Counted from the first letter of the stretch, positions 1 through 11,447 are shown. The stretch is 61,122 bases of DNA from Symbiodinium natans (GCA_905221605.1 CAJNDS010000370.1:1-61122), one strand, 5' to 3'. A program made the numbers and translations. The notes: a model not told the origin generated them from the sequence alone.

Positions 1-993
1 AAACTGCAGACTCGCAACCCACATCCAGAACGGTGGCCAGCCAGCCACCGCCCCAGGACCACGCGACGATGATGGGGTAGATGAAGCTGGCCATGCAGAA
101 GGCATACACGGCGTACGTAGGACTCTTCACACGCTCAGCCACGCCACCGCTCACGATCGTGGCTCCGGCCGTGCAAAATGCCCACTGAAAGAACCAGCTC
201 AACATCTTGCTCTGGCAGCCGTCAGCATCACATGATGCAAGGGGCGTGATGACACCGGTGGTCTCATCGATGGTGTAGAAGCCGATGCCGAAGAACTCGC
301 TCGTTCCGATGAAGCCGTTCGCTGGATCTCCCTGGCTGCCGTAAGCGAAGGCCCAGCCAAAGACCCACCAGCCCAGCGTGCCAACCGTCACGTTCACCAA
401 GTTCTTCATGAGGACGTTGGACGCGTTCTTTGCACGGCAGCTGCCCGTCTCCAGCATCGCGAAGCCCGCATGCATAAACATGACAAGGGCACCACACAGG
501 CAGAGCCAAGCAGAGTCCATGGCACCACCCAAGCTGTAGTCCGCGTTCTTCAGCGCCTGCACCTGCGATACACGATTGGCGATGATGAACACATTGAAGC
601 ACCCTGTACTGTAAAGATCCAGCACAGCAACAACCACAGCAACTGCCCACCTCACTCTCAAATGTCGATGCAGAGAGGTAAGTCGCGGTCTGAAGCCCAC
701 GAGGGTGCACTAAAGACTCGAAGCGTTCCTGCTGCTCCTTGTCAAGGTCCGCTGGCTATGCAACTGAAGATTGCACAAGGATGCAAAAGCAACTCCGAGA
801 TGTTTTGCAAGGGTCCTTGATCAGCTGCCTCTGTGCCAACATCTCGGAGCGAAGGGAGTCCATCTCCTCGTGTAGGACATCAGTGCCCGAAGCACTCGCC
901 AGGCCGACCTGAGCCATTTCGGATGACACCATTTGGATTGGAAGGCTCACGCCAAGGCCGTCAAGGTGCAGTGACGAGAAGGCAGGCTTTCAT
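1..993 (-). CDS. Ammonium transporter AMT copy 1, 3' part outside window
   Basis: Membrane channel/transporter for ammonium (Amt/Mep/Rh family), truncated by the window start. Proposed exons on the minus strand: 976-993 (MKACLL, start of a signal peptide), 816-908, 651-737, 19-562, then off the window. Exon 816-908 encodes an amphipathic coiled-coil stretch (EEMDSLRSEMLAQRQLIK). Exon 651-737 begins EQQERFESL and ends STFESE. Exon 19-562 holds the first TM segments, NADYSLGGAMDSAWL to WLATVLDV. The introns at 975 and 650 and the one leaving at 18 start with GT; the one at 815 starts with GA. All acceptors are AG|G. The ATG at 991-993 follows CAGGAG, a likely spliced-leader acceptor; an unspliced start at 932 is the alternative. 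The core matches copies 4 and 5 almost exactly, while the first exons do not. Confidence 0.88.
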
Positions 994-1843
994 CTCCTGG
1001 ACTCAAGCAACGGTGCTTTCATGTGCTTTCAGGCAGTCGGCTTCATTGAGACAGCCGCTGTGCCTCCGAAGCCAGTCAAAGGCACCTCTGCAAGGTGGAT
1101 GCGCAAAGGTATGCACGTGCAAACAAGATTACGACTATTACGAGCATTGTTGCGCTGTGAAAGGCCTGGCCTCTCTGCCTGGCCAGATGAGCTGCGTTGA
1201 GCCCCCGTGCTGCAGAATCAGCAAACTGAATGGAAGGCCCAGGAACTTGCACCGCACTTGCTCTACTTGCAGCATTACTTGCACCTCGACTGATGAACAC
1301 GAACCATTGTCCCATTGTCTCGGTGCTTTACCAATGGTGTGCTTTGGTTTAACTGGAAGCTCAAGGCGCCAGAAAGGCTTTGCCAGGCTGACAGCCATCG
1401 AAACAAGAAGTTTTCAACGAAAGTAACAACTGCTCTGCAGAAGCTGTATATTGTTTATGACTGAAGTCTTGGAACATCTTGGAACGAAGGAGAGAAACAG
1501 TTCAAACCTGATGGTACTGCATCAGCTTCTGCACAAGCACTGGTCGTAATTACATGTACAGACAGAAGGGCATGGAGTGTCATTGCTACAGGCTACGGGT
1601 GTTCCGATGAAGCTCACTGCAGATTGCCTTGTGTAGCTGTACAGTCCACCGACCAATTGGCAACTCCCACACCATGTTTCGTGCAAGATGCCAAGGCCAA
1701 AGGAAAAGATGGCTCACGCCGACTTCTGCGGCAGCTCCACTGCCACTGAGCCGGCGTCGTGCAAATAAAGCTCCTGTTAATCCCCAAGTGCCACTACAAC
1801 ATACCGTAAGTCAGCAACTGCCCACCACATATTCGAGAGCCAC
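994..1843. other. Intergenic spacer between AMT copies 1 and 2
   Basis: About 850 bp separates the proposed start of copy 1 from the stop of copy 2. Reading frames here are short, overlap on both strands and match nothing I recognise. No repeat or RNA gene is visible. It probably contains the 3' UTR of copy 2 and the upstream region of copy 1. Confidence 0.5.
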
Positions 1844-3818
1844 TCACTGCGAAAGCGAGTAGGCCTTGGGCGGGGAGTGGCTCTTGGTGTCGATGCCCAC
1901 CTCCTCCACCTCCTCGGAGATGCGCAGGAGGCCTGTCATCTTCAGGGCGAAGAAGGCCAGGCCGGAGAGCGCACCGGACCAGATGATGACCATGGCGATG
2001 AGGGCGAACTGCGCACCGATGGCATCACCGAAGAGGCCAGTCTTGCAGGCGGCACCGTCCATCACACAGCCAAATCCTGGGAACAAGAGACTCCCACCTA
2101 CAAGAGTCCTGGACGGTCCCTATACAACAGGCCTGCACTCCTACAACTGCCTGCGCTTTATGGCGCGAGCCGGAACTCTCCACACTCTGTCCTGACCAGC
2201 CGTGGTAGTGGTCAACGCCCTTGCCCCAATCCAAGAAGCCTGCCGCGAGCACTCCCCAGATGCCACAGAAGCCGTGCACTGGGGCGGCGTCCACGGGATC
2301 GTCAATTTTCAGCTTCTGCAGCAGCATGGACGAGGCTTGGTACACAAAGGCACCAACCAGGCCGATAGCAAAGGCGCTGCCGCACTCCACGTTGCCGCAT
2401 CCGGCAGTGATGGACACCAAACCTGCCAGGATACCATTGCACAGGCCACCCACATCATACTTCTTCAAGATGAGATAGCGCAGCAGGAAGACCGTGATGC
2501 CGCCGGTGGCCGCGGACAGGGTTGTGTTCATGGCCACTTGCGCAGCCAAAGCACCCGTAGCTCCGTCGTGCATTCCGAGCGTGGAGCCCGGGTTGAAGCC
2601 GTACCAGCCGAACCACAGCGCAAAGGTACCCAAGACGACGAGGGGCAAGTTGTGGCACTCGAACTCCTCCGGATTCTCGAAGCGGCCCTTGCGTGGGCCG
2701 AGCACGATGGTGCCTGCCAAGGCGCTCACACCACCTGTCAAGTGCACCACACCACTGCCGGCAAAGTCCATGTAGCCAACGGAAGTGATGGTGGCCAAGA
2801 AGCCACCGCCCCAGGACCACGCGACGATGATGGGGTAGATGAAGCTGGCCATGAAGAAGGCATACACCGCATACGTAGGGCTCTTCACACGCTCAGCCAC
2901 GCCACCGCTCACGATCGTGGCTCCGGCCGTGCAAAATGCCCACTGAAAGAACCAGCTCAACATCTTGCTCTGGCATCCGCTGGAATCGCAAGTTGAAGGC
3001 GTGATGACACCGGTGGTGGCATCCGTGGTGTAGAAGCCGATGCCGAAGAACTCGCTCGTTCCGATGAATCCATTCTTGGGAGTTCCCTGGTCGCCATAGG
3101 CAAAGGCCCAGCCAAAGACCCACCAGCCCAGCGTGCCCACGCAGACGTTCCTGGGTTAATCTTACTTCAAACTTCAGCACCTAAGCTGAGGTGATCCAAG
3201 AAGCGAAGCTTAGAGAAAGCCATGCGAAAGCCGTGCCTAGGTTCACCAAGTTCTTCATCAAGACGTTGGAGGCGTTCTTCACGCGGCAGCTGCCCGTCTC
3301 CAGCATCGCGAAGCCCGCATGCATAAACATGACAAGGGCACCGCACAGGCAGAGCCAAGCAGAGTCCATGGCACCACCCAAGTTGTAGTCATAGCTCTCA
3401 AGGGCGGCCACCTGTCACAAGTCCGTATAATGTCCATGACCAAAGCTTCATGGCTCTTGATGGCTCCGGCGACCCGCCTTCGTGTTGAACTCGGTCTGCG
3501 TCACCCACCCGCTGATCTGCAGCTGCCGCGCATCCCGCAGTGCAAGGATCTCTGCACGCTGCTCCTGTCAAGCCGGCCTTTCATCATGTATTACTAGTGG
3601 CTTCGCCTCTAATTTGGCAGGTCCTCCAAGGATGCTTGGCGCTCTCGGACTTCAGCTCGAAGGGCCTCCACCTCTGCAAAGAGTGCGGCATCGCCAGCGA
3701 CCGCGACCTGAACCCCAACGAAGAACCCCCACTCAGCTTCTCGGGAAGGTCAGCCAAAGCAGCGAACAAAGCATTAGGCTGGGACAACAAGCGTCGCAAT
3801 GATTAGCAAGAACTTCAT
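1844..3818 (-). CDS. Ammonium transporter AMT copy 2
   Basis: Amt-family ammonium transporter, predicted 520 aa, 11-TM type. Exons: 3786-3818 (MKFLLIIATLV), 3624-3707 (VAVAGDAA, then coiled coil), 3478-3564, 3244-3411, 2192-3149, 1844-2076. The first two exons join into a typical signal peptide. Family signature DFAGSGVVHLTGG with the first pore histidine, and PVHGFCGIWG with the second, are both intact. Donors are GT (3785), GA (3623), GC (3477) and GA (2191). The 94-bp intron 3150-3243 has no normal splice dinucleotides. The protein ends KAYSLSQ. The ATG at 3816-3818 lies 10-14 nt after TTTTCAG, a good spliced-leader acceptor. It lacks the intron found in copies 1, 4 and 5 before GYMDF. Confidence 0.92.
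1857..3530. repeat. Homogenised segment, partner of 5409-7082
   Basis: This 1674-bp block aligns without gaps to 5409-7082 (constant offset 3552) with about ten substitutions seen by eye. It starts at the last codons of AMT copy 2 and stops abruptly in the middle of exon 2, after CAGCTGCCGCG. Outside it the two genes are unrelated at the nucleotide level. The sharp edges suggest gene conversion or recent duplication of the core only. Confidence 0.85.
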
Positions 3819-4093
3819 GCTCCTGCTGAAAAGCATCACACAAAAGAGGAATACACGGATCTCACAACTTCTGCCGAGCTGAAAACTTGCTTTCTCAGAC
3901 GCAGACGCCTTGCAAGGTGGGGCCGTGCAAAAACTCCAGTTGTAGCGGTTCTTTGGGCCAAGAGCGGCTTCAACATTGATGAGCAGCTTTCAAAATACTA
4001 AGAATAACAATAACAAGATAATAAAAAAAAAACAAACAAAGCTAACAACAGTAGTTGTAATCGTCGTAGTAGTAGTAGTAGCAGTAGTAGTAC

Positions 4094-4179
<86 letters not shown>

Positions 4180-4221
4180 ATAGTAGAAGTAGAAGTAGAA
4201 GTAGTAGTAGTAGTAGTTGTT

Positions 4222-4276
<55 letters not shown>

Positions 4277-4281
4277 TGGTA

Positions 4282-4324
<43 letters not shown>

Positions 4325-5338
4325 AACTAGAAGCAGTAGTAGATGTTAATTTGCTGCGACCTATGCAACTTGTTTTCGGGCCCTGTGTCTTGTCTTTGCC
4401 GGGTCACTCATCCCGGCACCACAACAACCCCAAAGAGCACTTCCCGCACCACGATGCTGTCTTGAAAACCCCGCGTGTTTGAGGCGCAGTTGTTCAAGTG
4501 CTTATTAGCTTGCAGGGAAGACTTCAAGGAAGTTTGTTGCTGGTTCTCGAAGGGGGGCTCTATCGATTTGCGCAGCATGTCCTGGCTTTGCGCTGTTGAA
4601 GCATTGTTTTGTGCTGTTCGATGGCTCCTGGAAAGTCTCATTGAAGGCGTTGGCTAGTATTCAAGTCGTGCTCAGCTGCTTCGAATGCCAGTTAAGCAAC
4701 ATTGCATGCATGGAAGACAGGAAGGCAAGAATTGAGCTCCGCATCCATTGGCATAAGTGCAGGAGACATGAACATGCTGACGGGTCTTTTGCATGCTCAA
4801 AACAGGTTTGCGGCGCATGCTGAATGCAGGCCGTCGTCCGCCCTCACTGACTCGGCCAGAAGGGCTGTGACGAAACTCTGGCATCGGCTTAACTCGGCAG
4901 TCTGACATCACACACAGAACATCGAGCTGAAAACTAGTGAACAGTTTCATTTAGATCTTGGCTGTCTGTGTGCACGATGCATGAGCTGGGTCTATTTCCC
5001 GGCTCCAGACTCAAGGCCTGACATGTGGAATGAAAGTCTCCAAAACCAAACAGGTACATATTGTATCGCTGCAAAAGTCCATGTCATTATCTATGCCATG
5101 TATGCCATTCTTGTCAGAGTCAAGGAGTCAAGCCAAATGAGCAGTCCTCAGCCAACAAGTAGCTCGATGAGCAACTGTGAGCCCTGCCGGTAGCTCCACT
5201 ACCGACTAATGGACGATTCTCCGAGGGCCGGATGCACTATAATACACAACCCTGTGCAAGCCCGGGCAACTGGCTGGTGGATAGATCTTCTTCCATGCAG
5301 CCAGTGCCGTAATGATGAGATGAACGATGCTTGCTCCA
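3819..5338. other. Intergenic spacer between AMT copies 2 and 3
   Basis: This 1.5-kb spacer contains the long GTA microsatellite at 4058-4340. The rest (4345-5338) has only short, unsupported reading frames on both strands. The long valine-rich frame across the microsatellite is a simple-repeat artefact. Confidence 0.5.
4058..4340. repeat. (GTA)n microsatellite
   Basis: About 280 bp of GTA/TAG repeats with a few interruptions (AAGTAG, TGTTG, GTGGTA). It lies between two AMT genes. The same motif forms the much larger tract at 15536-16241. Confidence 0.95.
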
Positions 5339-8300
5339 TCAGGCTTCCCATGCTCCCTTTGTCGGCACAACACTCACAGTGTTGCCTCCTGGTCCTGCCC
5401 CGCCCAGGGAGTAGGCCTTGGGCGGGGAGTGGCTCTGGGTGTCGATGCCCACCTCCTCCACCTCCTCGGAGATGCGCAGGAGGCCTGTCATCTTCAGGGC
5501 GAAGAAGGCCAGGCCGGAGAGCGCACCGGACCAGACGATGACCATGGCGATGAGGGCGAACTGCGCACCGATGGCATCACCGAAGAGGCCAGTCTTGCAG
5601 GCGGCACCGTCCATCACACAGCCAAATCCTGGGAACAAGAGACTGCCACCTACAAGAGTCCTGGACGGTCCCTATACAACAGGCCTGCACTCCTACAACT
5701 GCCTGCGCTTTATGGCACGAGCCGGAACTCTCCACACTCTGTCCTGACCAGCCGTGGTAGTGGTCAACGCCCTTGCCCCAATCCAAGAAGCCTGCCGCGA
5801 GCACTCCCCAGATGCCACAGAAGCCGTGCACTGGGGCGGCGTCCACAGGATCGTCAATTTTCAGCTTCTGCAGCAGCATGGAGGAGGCTTGGTACACAAA
5901 GGCACCAACCAGGCCGATAGCAAAGGCGCTGCCGCACTCCACGTTGCCGCATCCGGCAGTGATGGACACCAAACCTGCCAGGATACCATTGCACAGGCCA
6001 CCCACATCATACTTCTTCAAGATGAGATAGCGCAGCAGGAAGACCGTGATGCCGCCGGTGGCCGCGGACAGGGTTGTGTTCATGGCCACTTGCGCAGCCA
6101 AAGCACCCGTAGCTCCGTCGTGCATTCCGAGCGTGGAGCCCGGGTTGAAGCCGTACCAGCCGAACCACAGCGCAAAGGTACCCAAGACGACGAGGGGCAA
6201 GTTGTGGCACTCGAACTCCTCCGGATTCTCGAAGCGGCCCTTGCGTGGGCCGAGCACGATGGTGCCTGCCAAGGCGCTCACACCACCTGTCAAGTGCACC
6301 ACACCACTGCCGGCAAAGTCCATGTAGCCAACGGAAGTGATGGTGGCCAAGAAGCCACCGCCCCAGGACCACGCGACGATGATGGGGTAGATGAAGCTGG
6401 CCATGAAGAAGGCATACACCGCATACGTAGGGCTCTTCACACGCTCAGCCACGCCACCGCTCACGATCGTGGCTCCGGCCGTGCAAAATGCCCACTGAAA
6501 GAACCAGCTCAACATCTTGCTCTGGCATCCGCTGGAATCGCAAGTTGAAGGCGTGATGACACCGGTGGTGGCATCCGTGGTGTAGAAGCCGATGCCGAAG
6601 AACTCGCTCGTTCCGATGAATCCATTCTTGGGAGTTCCCTGGTCGCCATAGGCAAAGGCCCAGCCAAAGACCCACCAGCCCAGCGTGCCCACGCAGACGT
6701 TCCTGGGTTAATCTTACTTCAAACTTCAGCACCTAAGCTGAGGTGATCCAAGAAGCGAAGCTTAGAGAAAGCCATGCGAAAGCCGTGCCTAGGTTCACCA
6801 AGTTCTTCATCAAGACGTTGGAGGCGTTCTTCACGCGGCAGCTGCCCGTCTCCAGCATCGCGAAGCCCGCATGCATAAACATGACAAGGGCACCACACAG
6901 GCAGAGCCAAGCAGAGTCCATGGCACCACCCAAGTTGTAGTCATAGCTCTCAAGGGCGGCCACCTGTCACAAGTCCGTATAATGTCCATGACCAAAGCTT
7001 CATGGCTCTTGATGGCTCTTGCGACCCGCCTTCGTGTTGAACTCGGTCTGCGTCACCCACCCGCTGATCTGCAGCTGCCGCGGAACCTCTTCCTTCAACT
7101 GCGCCAGGAGCAGCTTGTTCTCCTGCACTGGTAGTTTTTGCTCATGTCTTGCAGCATCAGGGCTAATTGTCAGCATCACAAGTGTGCAAGCGCAGGCAAG
7201 CACGCATGCATGCTCTTGTTTCGCTTGTTTAGTCGCGGTCTTGCAAGCATCCACACAGCATTCCAAGCAGGACATCCAGAAGCCAGCGGCCCCTTGGCCC
7301 TTGACCTTCTGGAGCCTGTGATTTTATGCTTGGAGCTCCTGTGAGCCCTGGATAGCCCTGGCACGCTGGGAAGGTCTTTTTCTGCGATATCAGAGTTCGA
7401 TGGAAGCGGAATTCAGGTGTTTGGCCGGGGCCACGGTGGCCGGCGGCTGTGCCAGATTTCATCATCTCCGGCGTCTTTGCTCCAAAATGATCTCTGAATC
7501 ATTCCAACTTGTGTTTGTCCCTTGTCCCCCTTCCTCTGTTTTGGAGAGGGCCCTGGAAAAACCTGATTTGGCAAACTGGAAAACGCAGATTCGGAAACCA
7601 AAAGTGTGGATTCGGGAAACCAGGATCCGGAAACCCGCTGAGTCAAGAAACTGGAAAACGCGGACTCGGAAACCGGGGATTCGGGAAACTGGAAATCGCA
7701 GATTCGGAAAGCTGGGATTCGGGAAACTGTAAATCGCGGATTCTGAAAACTGACAACCGCTGATTCAGGAAACTCGAAGCGCGGATTCGGAAACCGCTGA
7801 GTCGGGAAACTGGAAAGCGCAGACTCGGAAGCCGCTGACTCGGCAGACTGATATCATCCCCCCCCCCCACCCCCCGGTTTCCTCAATCGTGTGGCTTCCT
7901 GAATCGCGTGTATTCAGTTTTCCGAATCGCGTGGTTTCCTGAATCGCAGTTTCCTGAATCACATGAAGGCAGCTTCCTGAATCGGGCAGTTTCCTGAATC
8001 GCCTGGCTTTCTGAATCCTGGTTTCCTAAACCCTGGTTTCCCGAATCGCCGCCACTTTCTGCATCGCGCAGGAATCGCGTGCCAGGGTCCGCCGTGGAGC
8101 GAAACGCAAGCTGCACATCTTGAGGCGCCTCGTAAAGCTCCCGCTGCGCAAGGACCTGGGCCCGAAGGGCCTCGACTTCTTGACGAAGATCATCAGCACA
8201 GACAGCCTGGGTATTCACAGCCAAGGCGAATCTGAGGATTCTGCCACATGCTCATCTAGAAGTCATCAATCGGCTCACAGGAATCTGAGGTCCTAGCTGT

Positions 8301-8339
8301 AGCCCCAAAGAGGCATGCAATAATGCCGCGCCACATCAT
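5339..8339 (-). CDS. Ammonium transporter AMT copy 3
   Basis: Amt-family ammonium transporter, predicted 542 aa. Exons: 8298-8339 (MMWRGIIACLFGAT), 8129-8206 (AVCADDLRQEVEALR coiled coil), 7030-7122 (ENKLLLAQLKEEV), 6796-6963, 5744-6701, 5339-5628. The first two exons join into a clear signal peptide. Donors are GC at 8297, 8128 and 7029, and GA at 5743; the 94-bp intron 6702-6795 is again non-canonical. Both pore histidines and the DFAGSG signature are present. The C-terminal tail is about 19 residues longer than in copy 2 and unrelated to it after KAYSL, ending KGAWEA. Intron 1 (7123-8128) is unusually long and holds an inverted minisatellite. The ATG follows CTTCAAG, a possible spliced-leader acceptor. 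Confidence 0.92.
5409..7082. repeat. Homogenised segment, partner of 1857-3530
   Basis: Second copy of the 1674-bp block described at 1857-3530. Its right edge falls inside exon 2 of AMT copy 3; its left edge falls where the C-terminal tails of the two proteins diverge. Confidence 0.85.
7556..8062. repeat. Inverted minisatellite in intron 1 of AMT copy 3
   Basis: From about 7560 to 7850 the plus strand shows a degenerate tandem repeat built on GATTCGGAAACTGGAAA. After a C-rich stretch (7859-7878) the reverse complement appears (TTTCCTGAATCGC) to about 8060. The two arms could fold into a long imperfect hairpin. The whole structure sits in the 1006-bp intron between exons 7030-7122 and 8129-8206. 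Confidence 0.8.
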
Positions 8340-9308
8340 CACCTTGAAGCGAACTGATTCTGCGGGATACAACATCCATTGCTAGATTCTGCTAGATGAT
8401 ACATGACACACCATGAAACTGCAAGGATGTCCCAAGACAAGTGCGAGCGCAGTTAAGGCAGACACTGCTGCCTTGCGGCCCTGTTGGGGCTCGAGGGGGC
8501 GAGAGCACGAGGCGGTTCCGAGCCCAAGGTCTTCACAGGAGCATGAGAGAATCTCAATGCTGCAATGTAGATTGTCTAGAAGCACGCCCCACGGCCAACG
8601 GCCAAATTCAAAAAGGAGTTGTTCCAGAAGCTTCTCTTGTGGGTCATGCGAGAGGACAGCCTTTGGAACAGTCCGTGTTGGGACTACCCCAACTTCACTT
8701 TGTGGATGCGCTTCCCCGTGGTTGTGGCATGCGGTTCCCCGAGATTCCCCGAGATTCCCCAAGCGATTCGGAGAAACTGCATTGCCCTTTTACAACTCCA
8801 GAAGATGATCAATACAAATCAAGGCTGGAGCCTCTTTGCAAATAGAGCAGCCATGTGATTCTACCAAAAAGTCCGGAACCCCATGACTTTTTTGACTCAC
8901 CACTCACTCTTGCCTGGCGGTCACCATCCTAAAGGAGGCCGATGCTGCTTTGGTGTCACCTTCGAGCCCGCTGGCGTCCCGCCCTTTTTGTGCGCTCGCG
9001 GCAGCACGGGTAGTGTCAGCTTGTTGTTTCGCAGGCTTCACCTGCTGAAGTCAAGGTGAACAAGTCCCTTAAAGACAGCTAACCTCCTGGCTTTCACACG
9101 TTTATTAGCACCAAGAGGTATCTGCCAGAGTTCGCACAACAGAGCAAGGAGCTGCTGTCTCGGGACGAACTGCAGGCCAAGTTTTGGCACTGTATGTGTG
9201 GAGAGCTCCACTCCCACATCCAAAACACAAAACAGAAGTCTTTCGCACAGCCGGACCGCTGTCAACCACAAGAAACTAAACTTCCCCCTACAATACTCGC
9301 AGTATTGC
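8340..9308. other. Intergenic spacer between AMT copies 3 and 4
   Basis: About 970 bp with no recognisable gene. The last 328 bp (from 8981) belong to the duplicated unit shared with copy 5 and probably include the 3' UTR of copy 4. Confidence 0.5.
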
Positions 9309-11332
9309 TCAGACCGTCTTCTCAACTTCGGTCGGCATTGGGTTTGCGCCAATGGCGTAAGCCTTCGGGGGAGAGTGCTGCTTGACGTCCATGCCGACCT
9401 CTTCCGTGTACTCGTCGATACGCAAGAGCCCTGTCATCTTCAGAGCGAAGAAGGCAATCCCTGAGAGCGTTCCGGCCCAAAGGATGACCATGATGATCAG
9501 GATGCACTGCGCACCGATCGCGGTGCCGCCAATGCCGGTCTGGCAAGTAGAGTCCGAATCGCTCACTGGCATGCAGCCAAAGCCTGACCAGCCGTGGTAG
9601 TGGTCAACACCCTTACCCCAGTCGAAGAGTCCGGCTGCCAGCACGCCCCAGATGCCGCAGAAGCCGTGCACCGGACTGGCATCGACAGGGTCGTCGATCT
9701 TCAGCTTCTGCAGCAGCATGGACGAGGCTTGGTACACCAAGGCACCAATCAGGCCGATGGCAAAGGCGCTGCCGCACTCCACGTTGCCGCATCCGGCGGT
9801 GATGGACACCAGGCCTGCCAAAATGCCGTTGCACAGGCCACCCACGTCGTACTTCTTCATGATGGCATAGCGCAGAATGAACACAGTGATGCCGCCGGTG
9901 GCCGCGGACAGGGTTGTGTTCATGGCCACTTGCGCAGCCATAGCACCCGTAGCTCCGTCGTGCATTCCGAGCGTGGAGCCCGGGTTGAAGCCGTACCAGC
10001 CGAACCACAGCGCAAAGGTACCCAAGACCACGAGGGGCAAGTTGTGGCACTCGAACTCCTCCGGATTCTCGAAGCGGCCCTTGCGTGGGCCGAGCACAAT
10101 GGTGCCCAATAGAGCACTCACGCCACCCGTCAAGTGCACCACGCCGCTGCCGGCAAAGTCCATGTAGCCTTGCAGCATCTTGCAACAACCACACAACAAT
10201 GAACCGCAACAGGGCAACAAGGCATCACTTGATGAGCATGCCAACATGCCACAATGTTACAAGCTGCGGACCCGCGGCCTACATCCAGAACGGTGGCCAG
10301 CCAGCCACCACCCCAGGACCACGCGACGATGATGGGGTAGATGAAGCTGGCCATGAAGAAGGCATACACCGCGTACGTAGGACTCTTCACACGCTCAGCC
10401 ACGCCACCGCTCACGATCGTGGCTCCGGCCGTGCAGAATGCCCACTGAAAGAACCAGCTCAACATCTTGCTCTGGCAGCCGTCAGCATCACATGATGCAA
10501 GGGGCGTGATGACACCGGTGGTCTCATCGATGGTGTAGAAGCCGATGCCGAAGAACTCGCTCGTTCCGATGAAGCCGTTCGCTGGATCTCCCTGGCTGCC
10601 GTAAGCGAAGGCCCAGCCAAAGACCCACCAGCCCAGCGTGCCAACCGTCACGTTCACCAAGTTCTTCATGAGGACGTTGGACGCGTTCTTTGCACGGCAG
10701 CTGCCCGTCTCCAGCATCGCGAAGCCCGCATGCATAAACATGACAAGGGCACCACACAGGCAGAGCCAAGCAGAGTCCATGGCACCACCCAAGCTGTAGT
10801 CCGCGTTCTTCAGCGCCTGCACCTGACAATCGGAATGCCACTGCCTATGTTAGACTTGAACAGCAGAACGGGATCTTTTCACTTCATGGCCTCGGTATTG
10901 AAGGTGTCAAGGCTCACATAGCTTGCTGTCTGCAGCCTTCGGGTTTCGACCAAGGAGTCGTATTTCTGCTGCTGTTCCTGGATGGAACTGCTGTGCAACA
11001 GAACTCAACATGATCGAGAGAATGAAACATGCTTCAAACTCCACAAGCACATATGAGCCACATGAAAAGCCAAGAACGAGGCACATGGGTGCGTTGCGTG
11101 ATTTGTTGCCCTGCGTCCTGGATGAGAGCCCGCTGTGCAAGAACTTCTGCTCGGAGCGCTTCCAAGTCTGCGAGGGCATCCTTTTGCCCGACTGCCAGAG
11201 GAGCCAGCACCTCGGCACAAAATCCCCCAGCAGCCCTAACGGTTGCCATCAGCAAGCTGCGCACACCGGTTCCGAGGTCAGCACCAACAGGCCCGCGGCT
11301 ACGCGTGCCATCTTGGAATCTCACAACAGCTC
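8981..11332. repeat. Tandem duplication unit containing AMT copy 4
   Basis: This unit of about 2.35 kb aligns to 11448-13788 with about eight substitutions and one 11-nt indel near 11040 (by eye). It covers the whole AMT gene plus 3' flank and about 20 bp beyond the proposed ATG. A 115-bp unrelated spacer (11333-11447) separates the two units. Confidence 0.9.
9309..11311 (-). CDS. Ammonium transporter AMT copy 4
   Basis: Amt-family ammonium transporter, about 540 aa. Secure exons: 11118-11249 or part of it (ends LRAEVLAQRALIQ), 10891-10977 (EQQQKYDSL to FNTE), 10279-10822, 9309-10168. The first exon is unresolved. The ATG at 11309-11311 (MARVAAGLLVL, signal-peptide-like, right after TTCCAAG) would need a small intron; the ATG at 11247-11249 needs none. 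Donors: GA at 11117, GC at 10890 and GC at 10278. The 110-bp intron 10169-10278 splits the Gly of GYMDF and is absent from copies 2 and 3. Conversely, this copy lacks their introns after MKNLV and after HGWSG. Both pore histidines are intact; the protein ends EVEKTV. Confidence 0.92.
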
Positions 11333-11447
11333 ACTGCTCCAGTATCCTGTGAGCCTAGTGACAAGCTCGTTGGAGGTCTGCCTGAGGTCTGCCCTCAAAA
11401 CTCTTCGGGTTGTCCCCATCCCTCTTGTATGTCCGCGCTGTCCCGGG

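Noticed and set aside
2202-2996. 264-codon plus-strand frame (repeated at 5754-6548)
   Set aside because: Antisense shadow of the AMT core exon, kept open by GC-rich codon use.
3976-4482. Long valine-rich open frame
   Set aside because: It lies on the GTA microsatellite; any stop-free triplet repeat gives this.
7859-7880. CRISPR-like regular repeats around 7560-8060
   Set aside because: Units are degenerate, contiguous without spacers, and inverted half way; the genome is eukaryotic.
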